A stretch of 64,000 nt of DNA from Streptomyces polyasparticus. Lineage in GTDB: Bacteria; Actinomycetota; Actinomycetes; Streptomycetales; Streptomycetaceae. Made by a program: the position numbers and the translations under genes. The notes beneath the pieces were generated by a model. It made no database searches. It worked only from the letters and a program-made list of their open reading frames with translations, and was not told where the DNA came from. Shown here piece by piece: positions 17,599 to 28,908 of the stretch (position 1 is the first letter of the stretch; each line of letters starts with the position of its first letter). The DNA lies in NCBI RefSeq assembly GCF_014493765.1, contig NZ_JACTVJ010000001.1, positions 62,001 through 126,000 of the forward strand, in the 5' to 3' direction.

Positions 17599-18437
17599 CG
17601 ACCGCACTCGCCAAGCGCACCAGGAACACACGGTCCTGGGGCAGGACCGCCGTCGGGCTGCTCCTGACCGCCGTCATGCTCTTCCCGGTCTACTGGATGG
17701 TGAACGTCTCCTTCACCCGCGCCGAGGACATGCGCAAGAGCCCGCCGAACCTGTTCCCCTTCGAGGGCACCCTCTCCGGCTACCGCACCGTCCTCGACCA
17801 GCAACTCCCGTACCTGGGAACGAGTTTCGTCATCGGACTCGGCACGGTCGTCCTGACCGTCGCCCTCGCCGCCCCGGCCGGCTACGCGCTCGCCAAGCTC
17901 CGCCCGCGCGGCGGCGGCCTGCTCGGCTTCCTGCTCCTGGTGGCGCAGATGATCCCCGGCATCATCATGGCGATGGGCTTCTACGCCATCTACCTGCAGC
18001 TCGGCCTGCTCCAGTCCGTACCGGGCCTGATCGTCGCCGACTCCACCCTCGCCGTGCCGTTCGCGGTGCTGATCTTCACCGCCTTCATGTCCGGGATCCC
18101 CGGCGAGCTGCTCCAGGCCGCGAAGACGGACGGCGCCGGAGTCGTCCGTACCTTCTGGTCGATCGTGCTGCCGATGAGCCGCAACGCGATCGTCACGGTG
18201 TCGCTCTTCGCGTTCCTGTGGTCCTGGTCCGACTTCGTCTTCGCGAGCACCCTCGTCAACGGCGGCGCCCACGAGCCCATCACGCTCGGCATCTACCACT
18301 ACATCGGCAACAACAACCAGGAGTGGAACGCCATCATGGCCACCGCCGTCGTGGCCTCCCTGCCGGCCACGGTCATCCTCGTCCTCGCGCAGCGCTATGT
18401 CGCCGCCGGAGTGACGGCCGGCGCGGTCAAGGACTGA
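17595..18437 (+). CDS. Sugar ABC transporter permease (MalG type)
   Basis: A 280-residue permease with six membrane segments, starting with the MalG-like pattern of one short cytoplasmic arm, a transmembrane helix and then YWMVNVSF. The EAA-type loop reads LLQAAKTDGAGVVRTFWSIVLPMS here, with QAA in place of EAA. ATG 17595 overlaps the MalF-type stop as ATGA. It is part of the lacI-binding protein-permease-permease-GH63 unit. Confidence 0.92.
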   Translation: MTTALAKRTRNTRSWGRTAVGLLLTAVMLFPVYWMVNVSFTRAEDMRKSPPNLFPFEGTLSGYRTVLDQQLPYLGTSFVIGLGTVVLTVALAAPAGYALAKLRPRGGGLLGFLLLVAQMIPGIIMAMGFYAIYLQLGLLQSVPGLIVADSTLAVPFAVLIFTAFMSGIPGELLQAAKTDGAGVVRTFWSIVLPMSRNAIVTVSLFAFLWSWSDFVFASTLVNGGAHEPITLGIYHYIGNNNQEWNAIMATAVVASLPATVILVLAQRYVAAGVTAGAVKD

Positions 18438-18510
18438 ACTCCCGCTCTTTCCCCAGCACTTGAGTACGGCCCTGCCGGGCGCCCCTGCCCGAGAAACGAG
18501 TGACGTTTAC

Positions 18511-20244
18511 ATGACCGACGCCGCCCGACCCGGCCCGCGCTTCTCCCTCCGCGACATCCCGTTCAGCACGTACGGGTCCTGGTTCGGGATCTCCCCGGTG
18601 ACAGCGGAGGCGGCCTGCGCCGACGACCTCCACCTCGTCTCGCACCAGAACGGCATGCACGCCGTCCTGCGCCTCGTCCCCTTCGATACGGCGACGGGTG
18701 AACGGGCGGAGGACGTCCAGGCGGACGCGACCCCGGGCCTGCTCTCCTGGACGCACCCGGAAGGCCACCGGATCGATCTCGCCTACGAGACACCGGACAC
18801 GGTCCGCCTGCGCGGCACGGGCCTCGGGCTGCGCATCTCGGCGGTCGCCCCCGCCCTGACCCCCTTCAGCGGCACGTACTTCTTCCACGATCCTGTGGCG
18901 GATGCGTATGTCTTCACCTCGTACGAGACCGGTCGCCGCTACCGGGTGACAGTCCTGTCCGGGGATGTGGCCGAGACCCCGGGCACGCAGGGCCTCGGCA
19001 GTACGGAGCGGGGGCTCGCGCTCGCGGGGGAGTGGGAGATGGCGGTCGAGGAGTACGACACCGCCCGCCGCTCCTACGCCTCCACGACCGCCTTTGCCAA
19101 GATTGCCCAGGCCGCACGGAACGCCTTCGGCGACTTCGCCGACCAGGTCGCGCCCTGGCGCTCGGCCGAGACGCCGGCCGCCGAACTCGCCGCGTACGTC
19201 CTGTGGTCCGCGACCGTACGTCCGGCGGGGCTGGTCAAGCGGCCCGGCGTCCTGATGTCCAAGCACTGGATGGACAAGGTCTGGAGCTGGGACCACTGCT
19301 TCAACGCCCTTGCCCTGGGCGCGGGTTGTCCCGATCTCGCCCGTGACCAGTTCCAGCTGCCCTTCGACCACCAGGACGAGACGGGCGCGCTGCCCGACTC
19401 GGTCACCCACTCCGAGGTTCTGTACAACTACGTCAAGCCCCCCATCCACGGCTGGGCCCTGCGCCGCCTGCGTGCCCGGCTGCCCGAGCCCCTCGACGCG
19501 GCCGAACTGGCCCTGACGTACGACCGGTTGGCGCGCTGGACCGACTTCTGGCTCACCGAACGCCGAGCCCCCGGCGACGTGCTGCCCCACTACCAGCACG
19601 GCAACGACAGCGGCTGGGACAACGCCACCACCTTCGACCCGGAGCGCGTCATCGTCACGGCGGACCTGGCGGCCTTCCTCGTATTGCAGCTGCGTCAACT
19701 CGCCGAGCTGGCTCAGGTATTGGGGCGCGCCGAGGACGCGGATCGCTGGCGCAGCACCGCCGCCGAGGTCCAGGCGGCCCTGCTCGACGAGCTGTGGGCC
19801 GGGGACCGCTTCGTGGCCAGGGGAGTCGCCACCGGCAACAGCTGGAGCAGCTCCAGCCTGCTCGACCTGATGCCCATCGTCCTCGGCGAGCACCTGCCCG
19901 AGGACATCGCCGCGGCACTCGCCGACCGCATCGAGACCCACCTCACCCGCTACGGCCTCGCCACCGAACTGCCCTCCTCACCGCACTACCGCTCCGACGG
20001 CTACTGGCGCGGCCCCATCTGGGCGCCCGCCACGATCCTCGTCGAGGACGGCCTGCGCCGGGCCGGCCACACCCGTCTCGCCGACGAGATCGGCGCCCGC
20101 TTCCGCGCCCTGTGCGAGACGCACGGCTTCGCGGAGAACTTCGACGCCGCACGCGGCACGGGCCTGCGCGACCGCGCGTACACCTGGACCGCGAGCGCCT
20201 ACCTCCTCCTGGCCGAGGCGCACACCCGCGGGGCGGGCGGCTGA
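18511..20244 (+). CDS. GH63-like alpha-glycosidase, cytoplasmic
   Basis: This 577-residue protein has a beta-rich N-terminal domain (about 1-200) and an (alpha/alpha)6 barrel similar to GH63/GH37 enzymes. Supporting motifs are SKHWMDKVWSWDHCFNALAL near residue 250, NDSGWDNAT near 370, YWRGPIWAPATILVEDGL near 500 and GFAENFDA near the C-terminus. GH63 enzymes are inverting hydrolases of alpha-glucosides and related compounds, including mannosylglycerate. No signal peptide is present, so it should act on sugar imported by the adjoining transporter. ATG 18511 is used; its ribosome site is weak, and a TTG at 18460 would add 17 residues. The gap to the permease is 73 bp. Confidence 0.85.
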   Translation: MTDAARPGPRFSLRDIPFSTYGSWFGISPVTAEAACADDLHLVSHQNGMHAVLRLVPFDTATGERAEDVQADATPGLLSWTHPEGHRIDLAYETPDTVRLRGTGLGLRISAVAPALTPFSGTYFFHDPVADAYVFTSYETGRRYRVTVLSGDVAETPGTQGLGSTERGLALAGEWEMAVEEYDTARRSYASTTAFAKIAQAARNAFGDFADQVAPWRSAETPAAELAAYVLWSATVRPAGLVKRPGVLMSKHWMDKVWSWDHCFNALALGAGCPDLARDQFQLPFDHQDETGALPDSVTHSEVLYNYVKPPIHGWALRRLRARLPEPLDAAELALTYDRLARWTDFWLTERRAPGDVLPHYQHGNDSGWDNATTFDPERVIVTADLAAFLVLQLRQLAELAQVLGRAEDADRWRSTAAEVQAALLDELWAGDRFVARGVATGNSWSSSSLLDLMPIVLGEHLPEDIAAALADRIETHLTRYGLATELPSSPHYRSDGYWRGPIWAPATILVEDGLRRAGHTRLADEIGARFRALCETHGFAENFDAARGTGLRDRAYTWTASAYLLLAEAHTRGAGG

Positions 20245-20288
20245 CCTGTGCAGCTGCTGCGGAAAGCGGCGGGCGGCTGACGTGCGCA
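20233..20288. repeat. Two 20-bp direct repeats at the GH63 gene end
   Basis: GCGGGCGGCTGAC followed by STGYGCA occurs at 20233-20252, across the GH63 stop codon, and again at 20269-20288, 36 bp later, with 18 of 20 positions equal. It looks like a small local duplication. The rest of the gap to 20408 shows no clear feature. Confidence 0.5.
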
Positions 20289-20408
20289 CCTCCCGGCTGA
20301 TCTGCACACCTCCCGAAGGAAGCAAGCCGGGCACCCCGTGGACGAAATGTCGTAGGCCCCCCTTATGCTGCGCGGACGATCACGCGTGGCACCTGGGGAG
20401 GGCGCGGC

Positions 20409-21386
20409 ATGTTGGGGAAGCTGTTCGGCAGAGGCGGGGATGCGGCGGGGGCGCCGCAGGGCCTCGCGCCGCGCAAGGGCAAGCACGGGGTGGTCACCCT
20501 GCGCGCGCTCGGCGACCCGCGGGTGCTCGCCCTCGTGGAGGCCGCCGACGCGGGGGACTGGGCCGGGGTGAAGGCGGCCGCCGCGCCGTTCGACCTCGGC
20601 CGCGAGCAGGCCGTGCTCGGCGAGCTGTCCGATGTCGCCGGCCTGGAGGAGTGGATCGTCCGGGCCGCCGACGAGGACAAGGAGCACAGGGCGACGGCCC
20701 TGCTGATCTCCGGGATGCGCCATGTCCACTGGGGCTGGGAGGCCCGCACCTCCGCCCGCGCCGTGGACGTCTCGCGCGAGCAGTGGCAGATCTTCTACGA
20801 GCGGCTGCGCATCGCCGAGGAGCACCTCCTCGAAGCCGCGGAGCTGCGCCCCGACTGGATCACCCCGTGGCGGCATCTGCTCACCTCGGGACGCGGGATG
20901 TCCGTGGACCGATGCGTCAAGGAGGCCCGGCTCGACGCCGGTCTGCGCCGCGACCCGCTGAACACCTCGATCCACCTGGAGTGGATCTCGCAGCTGCAGC
21001 CCCGCTGGGGCGGTGAACCGGGTGAGGCCCTGGAGTACGCCCGCAAGGCCTTCGCCGCCGCACCCGACGGACACCCGCTCGGCACCGCCGTCGCCATGGC
21101 GTACGTGGAGAACTGGGTGGAGTCGGACGACGGCGACTGCCTGGAGGACCCCCGGATCCGCACCGAGCTGCGGGAGGCCGCGGAGCGCAGCATCCTGCAC
21201 CCCGCGTACCGGCGCCACCTGGGCTGGCACGGCGACTTCAACATCTTCGCCATGGCCCTCTCTCTGGCCGGCAGCAGCACGGCCGCCAAGGTCTTCCGCG
21301 AGCTGGACGGTGTGTTCACCGAGTGGCCGTGGACGTTCATGGCGGACCCGCAGAAGGCCTACGCGCGCTTCCGCAAGACCGCCTGA
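20409..21386 (+). CDS. Uncharacterised TPR-like protein upstream of an Hsp90 gene
   Basis: The 325-residue soluble protein is Trp-rich and mostly helical. Segments such as YERLRIAEEHLLEAAELRPDW and EALEYARKAFAAAPDGHPLG look like degenerate TPR helices. I recognise no enzyme domain and no signal peptide. ATG 20409 has a GGGGAGG site 8 bp upstream. It lies 73 bp before the Hsp90-like gene on the same strand. Its position and TPR character suggest a role with the chaperone, but this is inference. Confidence 0.75.
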   Translation: MLGKLFGRGGDAAGAPQGLAPRKGKHGVVTLRALGDPRVLALVEAADAGDWAGVKAAAAPFDLGREQAVLGELSDVAGLEEWIVRAADEDKEHRATALLISGMRHVHWGWEARTSARAVDVSREQWQIFYERLRIAEEHLLEAAELRPDWITPWRHLLTSGRGMSVDRCVKEARLDAGLRRDPLNTSIHLEWISQLQPRWGGEPGEALEYARKAFAAAPDGHPLGTAVAMAYVENWVESDDGDCLEDPRIRTELREAAERSILHPAYRRHLGWHGDFNIFAMALSLAGSSTAAKVFRELDGVFTEWPWTFMADPQKAYARFRKTA

Positions 21387-21459
21387 GCCACCCCGCCGGC
21401 CCCTCGCCCGGCCCGCTCTCCGCCGTCCGCCCGTCCACCACTCCACCCCGGACTGCCCC

Positions 21460-23298
21460 ATGACTCTGCCCGAAAGCACCGAGCACACCGCGCACACCGA
21501 CCGCACCTTCCAGGTCGACCTGCGCGGCCTCGTCGACCTGCTCTCCCACCACCTCTACTCCAGCCCCCGGGTCTACCTGCGCGAGCTGATGCAGAACGCG
21601 GTGGACGCCCTCACCGCCCGCCGCGCCCTCGACCCGCAGGGCAGCTTCGGCATCCGGCTGTACGCGGACGGCGCGGTCGTACGCGTCGAGGACGACGGCG
21701 TCGGTCTCACCGAGGCCGATGTGCACACCTTCCTCGCCACCATCGGCCGCAGCAGCAAGCGAGCCGAGAAGATCGCCGAGCAGCGCGCGGACTTCATCGG
21801 CCAGTTCGGCATCGGTCTGCTCTCCTGCTTCCTGGTCGCCGACGAGATCCACGTCGTCAGCCGCAGCGCCCGCACCCCCGGCGCCCCCGCCGTCGAATGG
21901 CGCGGCCGCGGCGACGGCAGCTACACCGTCCGTACGCTCCCGGCCTCGGCCCGCCCGCAGCCCGGCACCACCGTCACGCTGACGCCCCGCGCGGATGCCG
22001 CCGAGTGGACGAAGCCCGGCCAAGTGCACTCCCTCGCACGGCACTTCGGCTCGCTCCTGCGCCACCCGGTGACCTTCGAGGACGGCACGAGCGGCCCCGC
22101 CGTCCCGGTCAACCCCGAGCCCGCGCCGTGGTCACAGACCCACCCCACGCCGGGTGCGAGAAACCGCGCCCTGGCCGCGTACGGCGAAGAGGTCTTCGGC
22201 TTCAAGCCGCTGGACACCATCGAACTCGACCTGCCCGCCGTCGGGTTGAAGGGCATCGCCTGCATCCTGCCCGAGGCCGTCCCGAGCGGCCGCCGCCACG
22301 GCCACCGCGTGCACGTCAAGGGCATGCTCCTGTCCGAGCAGGCCCCGGAGATCCTGCCCGAGTGGGCCTTCTTCGTGCGCTGCGTCGTCGACGCCGAGTC
22401 CCTGCGCCCGACGGCCTCGCGCGAGTCCCTGTACGAGGACGACACCCTCGCCGCCGTACGCGACGCGCTCGCCGAGCGCCTGCGCGCATGGATCGCCAGG
22501 GCCGCCGCCAGCGATCCCGATCTGCTCGGCCGCTTCCTGCAGGTCCACCATCTCGCCGTGAAGTCCCTCGCCGTGCACGACGACGAGATCCTGCGGATGC
22601 TGCTGCCCTGGCTGCCGTTCGAGACCACCGACGGGCACGCCACGCTCGACGAGTTCGCCCGCACCCACCGCACCGTCCTGGTGACCGCCAGCGTCGAGGA
22701 GTTCCGGCAGGTCGCCGCGATCGCCTCCGCCGCCGGGCTCGGGGTGGTCAACGGCGGCTACACGTACGACCGCGAACTCGTCCACCGGCTCCCCGAGGTG
22801 CGCCCGGAGGTCAGCGTCGCCGACCTCGACCCGGAGACGCTCACCGCCCACCTCGACCCCGTCGACCGCGAGACCGAACTGGCCGCCGCGGCCTATCTCG
22901 CCCGCGCCCGCGACGCCCTCGCCGTCTTCGACTGCGATGTGGCCCTGCGCACCTTCCAGCCCGCGTCCGCCCCGGCCCTGCTCATCGACAGCCGCGACGC
23001 CCGGCACGAACGCACCCGCTCCCAGCTCGCCCGCGAGCAGGAGGGCGGCCTGTGGGGCGACATCCTCGGCTCGCTGCGCCAGGAGGTGCCCCGGGCCCAG
23101 CTGATCCTCAACCAGCTCAACCCCCTGGTCCGCACCGCCGTGGCCATCGAGGAGCCCGAACTGGCCCGCACCAGCGCCGAAGCCCTGTACGGACAGGCCG
23201 CGCTGCTGTCCCGGCGGCCGCTGCGGCCGTCCGAGTCCAGCCTCATCAACCGCTCCTTCCTCGACCTGCTCGCCCACGCCCTCCGCAAGGACAGCTGA
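21460..23298 (+). CDS. htpG: Hsp90 (HtpG) family chaperone
   Basis: This 612-residue protein has the GHKL ATPase domain of Hsp90. The N box LRELMQNAVDA is at about 40-50, EDDGVGL near 77 and FIGQFGIGLLSCF near 112. A middle domain follows with RPTASRESLYED, in which the arginines correspond to the catalytic loop region, and a short C-terminal dimerisation part. Overall length is close to E. coli HtpG (624), but the middle and C-terminal sequence is quite divergent, so it belongs to the actinobacterial Hsp90-like branch. No strong ribosome site precedes ATG 21460. The TPR gene starts 2 bp after its stop, so the two are surely cotranscribed. Confidence 0.88.
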   Translation: MTLPESTEHTAHTDRTFQVDLRGLVDLLSHHLYSSPRVYLRELMQNAVDALTARRALDPQGSFGIRLYADGAVVRVEDDGVGLTEADVHTFLATIGRSSKRAEKIAEQRADFIGQFGIGLLSCFLVADEIHVVSRSARTPGAPAVEWRGRGDGSYTVRTLPASARPQPGTTVTLTPRADAAEWTKPGQVHSLARHFGSLLRHPVTFEDGTSGPAVPVNPEPAPWSQTHPTPGARNRALAAYGEEVFGFKPLDTIELDLPAVGLKGIACILPEAVPSGRRHGHRVHVKGMLLSEQAPEILPEWAFFVRCVVDAESLRPTASRESLYEDDTLAAVRDALAERLRAWIARAAASDPDLLGRFLQVHHLAVKSLAVHDDEILRMLLPWLPFETTDGHATLDEFARTHRTVLVTASVEEFRQVAAIASAAGLGVVNGGYTYDRELVHRLPEVRPEVSVADLDPETLTAHLDPVDRETELAAAAYLARARDALAVFDCDVALRTFQPASAPALLIDSRDARHERTRSQLAREQEGGLWGDILGSLRQEVPRAQLILNQLNPLVRTAVAIEEPELARTSAEALYGQAALLSRRPLRPSESSLINRSFLDLLAHALRKDS

Positions 23299-23300
23299 CG

Positions 23301-26255
23301 ATGCCGACCGCACCCCTTCCGCAGAACACCGACGAGCTCTACGCGGCCCTGCGCGACAACGGCCAGCGCCCCTACGGCCGTACGCGCACGGTCACGGCCG
23401 AGGAACTCGTGGACGCAGCCGAGCAGTTCGACGACCCGGCCGCCCTGGTCTGCGCGCTGCTCGAACTGCAGAGTGCCTACACCTACGGCTCCGAGCCGAG
23501 GAAGTCGCCCGTCGTCTTCGCCCGGATCCTCAACCTGTACGACGAGCAGCCCGACGTCTTCGACGACTCGCTGCGCCACCAGCTGTTCTGGCGCTTCAAG
23601 TGGGTGGCCAACGCCCTGCTCGCGCTCCCCGAGGTCCCGCTGCCCACCCTGCGCCAGTGGCTCACCGAGATGCGCGACCGCTACACCAAGGCGGACCTCG
23701 ACCTGCAGCCGTACTACGGCCAGGCCTACGACCTCGCCGCGCACATCGGCGAGGGCGCCGACCTCGCGTACGACCTGTGGGCGAGCCGGGTCCGCACCCG
23801 GCTCAGCGACTGCGAGGCCTGCGAGATCTGCACCCGCGCCCGCTACCACCTCGGCGCGGGTGACGACGCCCGGGCGCTGCGGATCTGGGAGCCCGTCCTG
23901 TCCGGCAAGGACTCCTGCCAGGAGGAACCGGCCCGCTCCGTCTCCTACGCGCTCCTGCCGCTCCTGCGCACCGGACAGACCGACCGCGCACGGGAGTTGC
24001 ACCTCGCCGGATACCGCGCCTGCCGGCGCAACGCCTCCATGGCGGGGGAGGTGGGCCGCCATCTGGAGTTCTGCGCGCTCACCGGGAACGAGGCGCGCGG
24101 CCTGGAGCTGCTCTCCGAGAACCGGACCCTGTTCGAAGAGGTGGACTCGCCCTCCGAGCAGCTCGACTTCCTCACCGGTGTGGAAGTGCTCCTCCAGCGC
24201 GTCGAGTTCCTCGGCCACGGAGAGCTGGCCTGCGCCGGATACGCGGGCCGCGCCTGGACGGTCTCCGCTCTGCGCGCCGAGGTGCGCGGCCGCGCCGACG
24301 ACCTCGCCGCCCGCTTCGACGCCCGCAACGGCACCACGACGCAGAGCGCCCACCGCCGCGCCCGCCTGGAGTGCGCCCCGCTGCTCGACGCGCTCGAACT
24401 GACGCTGCGGCCGCGGGAGCTCGACGATCTGGTGGCGTCCGATGAGGCGGTGCCGGCTGCTGCTCCCGTACGCCGGACCGCTGCCCTTCCGGAGTCACTG
24501 TCCGAACTGATCCTGCGCGCAAGGGAGTTGCACGCCCAGGGCCACCCGGGCGACGCGGCCTGCTGGGCACGCCTGCGCGTCCTGACCGCCGCGCGCGACT
24601 ACCGCCACCCCGAGGACCCGGCCGTCGGCCCGCTCCTGCAGCTGCGGGCCGACCTGCTGACCGACGAGGCGTACACGGCCCGGTCCAAGGACGAGTTCGA
24701 CGAGGCCGTGGCCCTGCACGAGGAGGCGGCCGGCCTCTACGAGGACGCCGGGCTCGCCGGTGACGCGGCCGTCGCGCAGGCCTGCGCGCTGCTCGCGGCG
24801 GCCGAGGCGCCCGTACGGGACCAGTCGGCCGAACCCGCCGACGAGACCGCACAGATCGAGGCGCTGACCGCCGCCCACGCGGCCATGGTCCGTCTCCAGG
24901 AGGAGACCCTTGGCCTCACCCCGCTCCAGGAGGCCAGGCTCCTGCGCCTGCGCGCCTCCGCGCACGGCATCCGCCTGCAGGCCTCCCGCAGCGAGGAGCA
25001 CATCGCCCCCGCCTTCGCCGAGCTCGGCCTGCTCCAGGAGTTCGCCGCCCGCCACGGGCTCGCCAACCAGAGCTCCGGCGCCGGACTCCTGCATGCCACC
25101 CTGCACGCGCTCTCCGGCAACCTGCCCGCCGCGGTCACCGAAATCGACGCCCTGCTCGCCCGGTTGAGGGCCGAAGGACCCGCGTGGCACCTGCCGCGCA
25201 CGCTCGGCCTGCGCGGCCGGATCCAGCTCGGCCTGCAGGACCCCGAGGCGGCGTACAAGGACCTGACCGAGGCGCTGCGCGCGGCCGGCGAGTGGCCCGC
25301 GGACGCGGACGACCGCGGCCGCATCCACCAGGACCTGGCCGAGACGTGCATGCACCTCGGCCGCCCCGACGAGGCCCTGCGCCATCTGACGCGCGCCGCC
25401 GAACAGCATCTGCGGTACGGCAGCCGCGTGGACGGCTTCTGCGCGTACAGCAACGCGGCCCAGCTCAGCGTGGACCTCGACCGGGTCGAGGACGCCATCG
25501 CGCTGCTCGACTCGGTCCTCGCCGAACCCGACATCGCCAAGGGCGAGCTGGACGACCGTCTCACCGCCCAGCTGCGGCTCACCCGGGCCCGCGCCCTGCA
25601 CGCGGGCGGCGACCTCAAGGCGGCCACGGCGGAGTTCGCCGAGCTCGCCGCCGAGTCGGCGGGCTGGGACGACGACCCGGGCAGCCACGCGATGATCGCC
25701 GGCGAGACGGCCGTGGTGCTCGCGGAGGGCGGCGAGTTCGGGCCCGCCCGCGCGGCCCTCGGCCAAGCGCTCGCCGCCCACGCCAAGTCCCCGCGCTACG
25801 AGCAGATCAGCAACCACCTGCGCGAGGTGGCCCGCCTCCAGGCCAAGCACCAGGGCATGGAGGGGCTGCGCGACGCCCGCGCGGTGCTCGCCGACGCCGA
25901 GCGCGTCGCGGTCGCGGCCGACAAGGCCGGGTTCACCCCGCAGGGCCGCTCCCTGGAGAGCGCCCTCGCGTACGAGCACGGCCGGGTGAACGCCTACGCC
26001 GGCGAGTACGAGAGCGCGCTGGCCGCACTCGACCAGGCCTGCGCCCTGCTCGGCGAGTTCGGCCCGGGGGACGACCGGCTCGGCGAGTGGACCGAGTGCG
26101 TCCGCCTCGCGGGCGCCGTCGAGGGCCTCTACATGGAGCGCACCGCCCCTGCGCTCGCCCGCGTCGACGCGGCGATCACCCGCCTGACCGCCCTGGGAGC
26201 GACCGAGGAGGCCGCACCGCTGAGGGAACTGGCGGCACAGATACGGGACGAGTGA
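23301..26255 (+). CDS. Large TPR protein, putative Hsp90 partner
   Basis: A 984-residue soluble protein. The first 400 residues form a helical domain with a CEACEIC cysteine group near residue 174. Beyond about residue 400 many TPR-like helix pairs follow (for example EAVALHEEAAGLYEDAGLAG, PDEALRHLTRAAEQHL and ESALAALDQACALLGEFG). TPR arrays bind peptides or partner proteins. The start ATG 23301 lies 2 bp after the Hsp90 stop, and the gene is followed by a hairpin at 26285-26315. By analogy with eukaryotic TPR cochaperones it may guide the bacterial Hsp90; the analogy is mine and unproven. The extreme C-terminus is not an EEVD-like motif. Confidence 0.8.
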   Translation: MPTAPLPQNTDELYAALRDNGQRPYGRTRTVTAEELVDAAEQFDDPAALVCALLELQSAYTYGSEPRKSPVVFARILNLYDEQPDVFDDSLRHQLFWRFKWVANALLALPEVPLPTLRQWLTEMRDRYTKADLDLQPYYGQAYDLAAHIGEGADLAYDLWASRVRTRLSDCEACEICTRARYHLGAGDDARALRIWEPVLSGKDSCQEEPARSVSYALLPLLRTGQTDRARELHLAGYRACRRNASMAGEVGRHLEFCALTGNEARGLELLSENRTLFEEVDSPSEQLDFLTGVEVLLQRVEFLGHGELACAGYAGRAWTVSALRAEVRGRADDLAARFDARNGTTTQSAHRRARLECAPLLDALELTLRPRELDDLVASDEAVPAAAPVRRTAALPESLSELILRARELHAQGHPGDAACWARLRVLTAARDYRHPEDPAVGPLLQLRADLLTDEAYTARSKDEFDEAVALHEEAAGLYEDAGLAGDAAVAQACALLAAAEAPVRDQSAEPADETAQIEALTAAHAAMVRLQEETLGLTPLQEARLLRLRASAHGIRLQASRSEEHIAPAFAELGLLQEFAARHGLANQSSGAGLLHATLHALSGNLPAAVTEIDALLARLRAEGPAWHLPRTLGLRGRIQLGLQDPEAAYKDLTEALRAAGEWPADADDRGRIHQDLAETCMHLGRPDEALRHLTRAAEQHLRYGSRVDGFCAYSNAAQLSVDLDRVEDAIALLDSVLAEPDIAKGELDDRLTAQLRLTRARALHAGGDLKAATAEFAELAAESAGWDDDPGSHAMIAGETAVVLAEGGEFGPARAALGQALAAHAKSPRYEQISNHLREVARLQAKHQGMEGLRDARAVLADAERVAVAADKAGFTPQGRSLESALAYEHGRVNAYAGEYESALAALDQACALLGEFGPGDDRLGEWTECVRLAGAVEGLYMERTAPALARVDAAITRLTALGATEEAAPLRELAAQIRDE

Positions 26256-26284
26256 GGAGCCGGAACGTCCCCTGTATCCAGACC

Positions 26285-26315
26285 CGGAACCGCCCTGCAT
26301 CCAGGGGCGGTTCCG
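26285..26315 (+). terminator. Hairpin terminator after the Hsp90-TPR unit
   Basis: CGGAACCGCC (26285-26294) and GGCGGTTCCG (26306-26315) form a perfect 10-bp stem with an 11-base loop, 29 bp past the TPR stop. The remaining gap to 26443 holds a TTGACC box at 26397-26402 with TACGAC 18 bp later (26421-26426), a weak candidate promoter for the GH3 gene. Confidence 0.7.
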
Positions 26316-26443
26316 CGCCTGCTCCTGGGCCACGACGGTGCTACGGGTTGACGGGGGCATGCCGAGGCAGTTCAATCACGGCTCAAGAAAAGCAGGTTGA
26401 CCAGTACTGCCCTTTTTGCGTACGACACCTGTGAGGAGCCGTC

Positions 26444-28633
<2,190 letters not shown>

Positions 28634-28639
28634 ACCGAG

Positions 28640-28673
28640 GGCCGGCCGGTGATCGTCCGATCGCCGGCCGGCC
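28640..28673 (+). terminator. Hairpin terminator after the secreted GH3 gene
   Basis: GGCCGGCCGG (28640-28649) pairs with CCGGCCGGCC (28664-28673), and inner GATCG/CGATC arms extend the stem. It lies 6 bp past the stop. The rest of the gap to 28908 holds no gene that I can support; a TTGACG box at 28773-28778 has no convincing -10. Confidence 0.75.
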
Positions 28674-28908
28674 GATTCCCGTTCCGGCCGAAGGCCCGGC
28701 CGCCGGGGGAGTCTTCGGTCCCTGTGACCGGGAACGTACGGCCCTCGTGCCCGCGTACGGCCGCGTCGTACGTTGACGGGCCCGCATACAGGAACACGGC
28801 ACCGAGCAGCCCCGAACTCTGCCGGACTGTGGCAATGCACGGCCACGGCCGCCGTTGCGACGATGCGAGCGCACAGCAAGGACCACACGGGGGACGAGGG
28901 AGCGATCA

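Noticed and set aside
18460-18510. TTG 18460 as start of the GH63-like gene
   Set aside because: The added 17 residues have no family support; ATG 18511 fits better, though its ribosome site is weak.
28855-28908. Earlier start for SPFH protein A
   Set aside because: The added residues are Arg/Thr-rich and unconserved in appearance; GTG 28909 has the GAGGGAG site.
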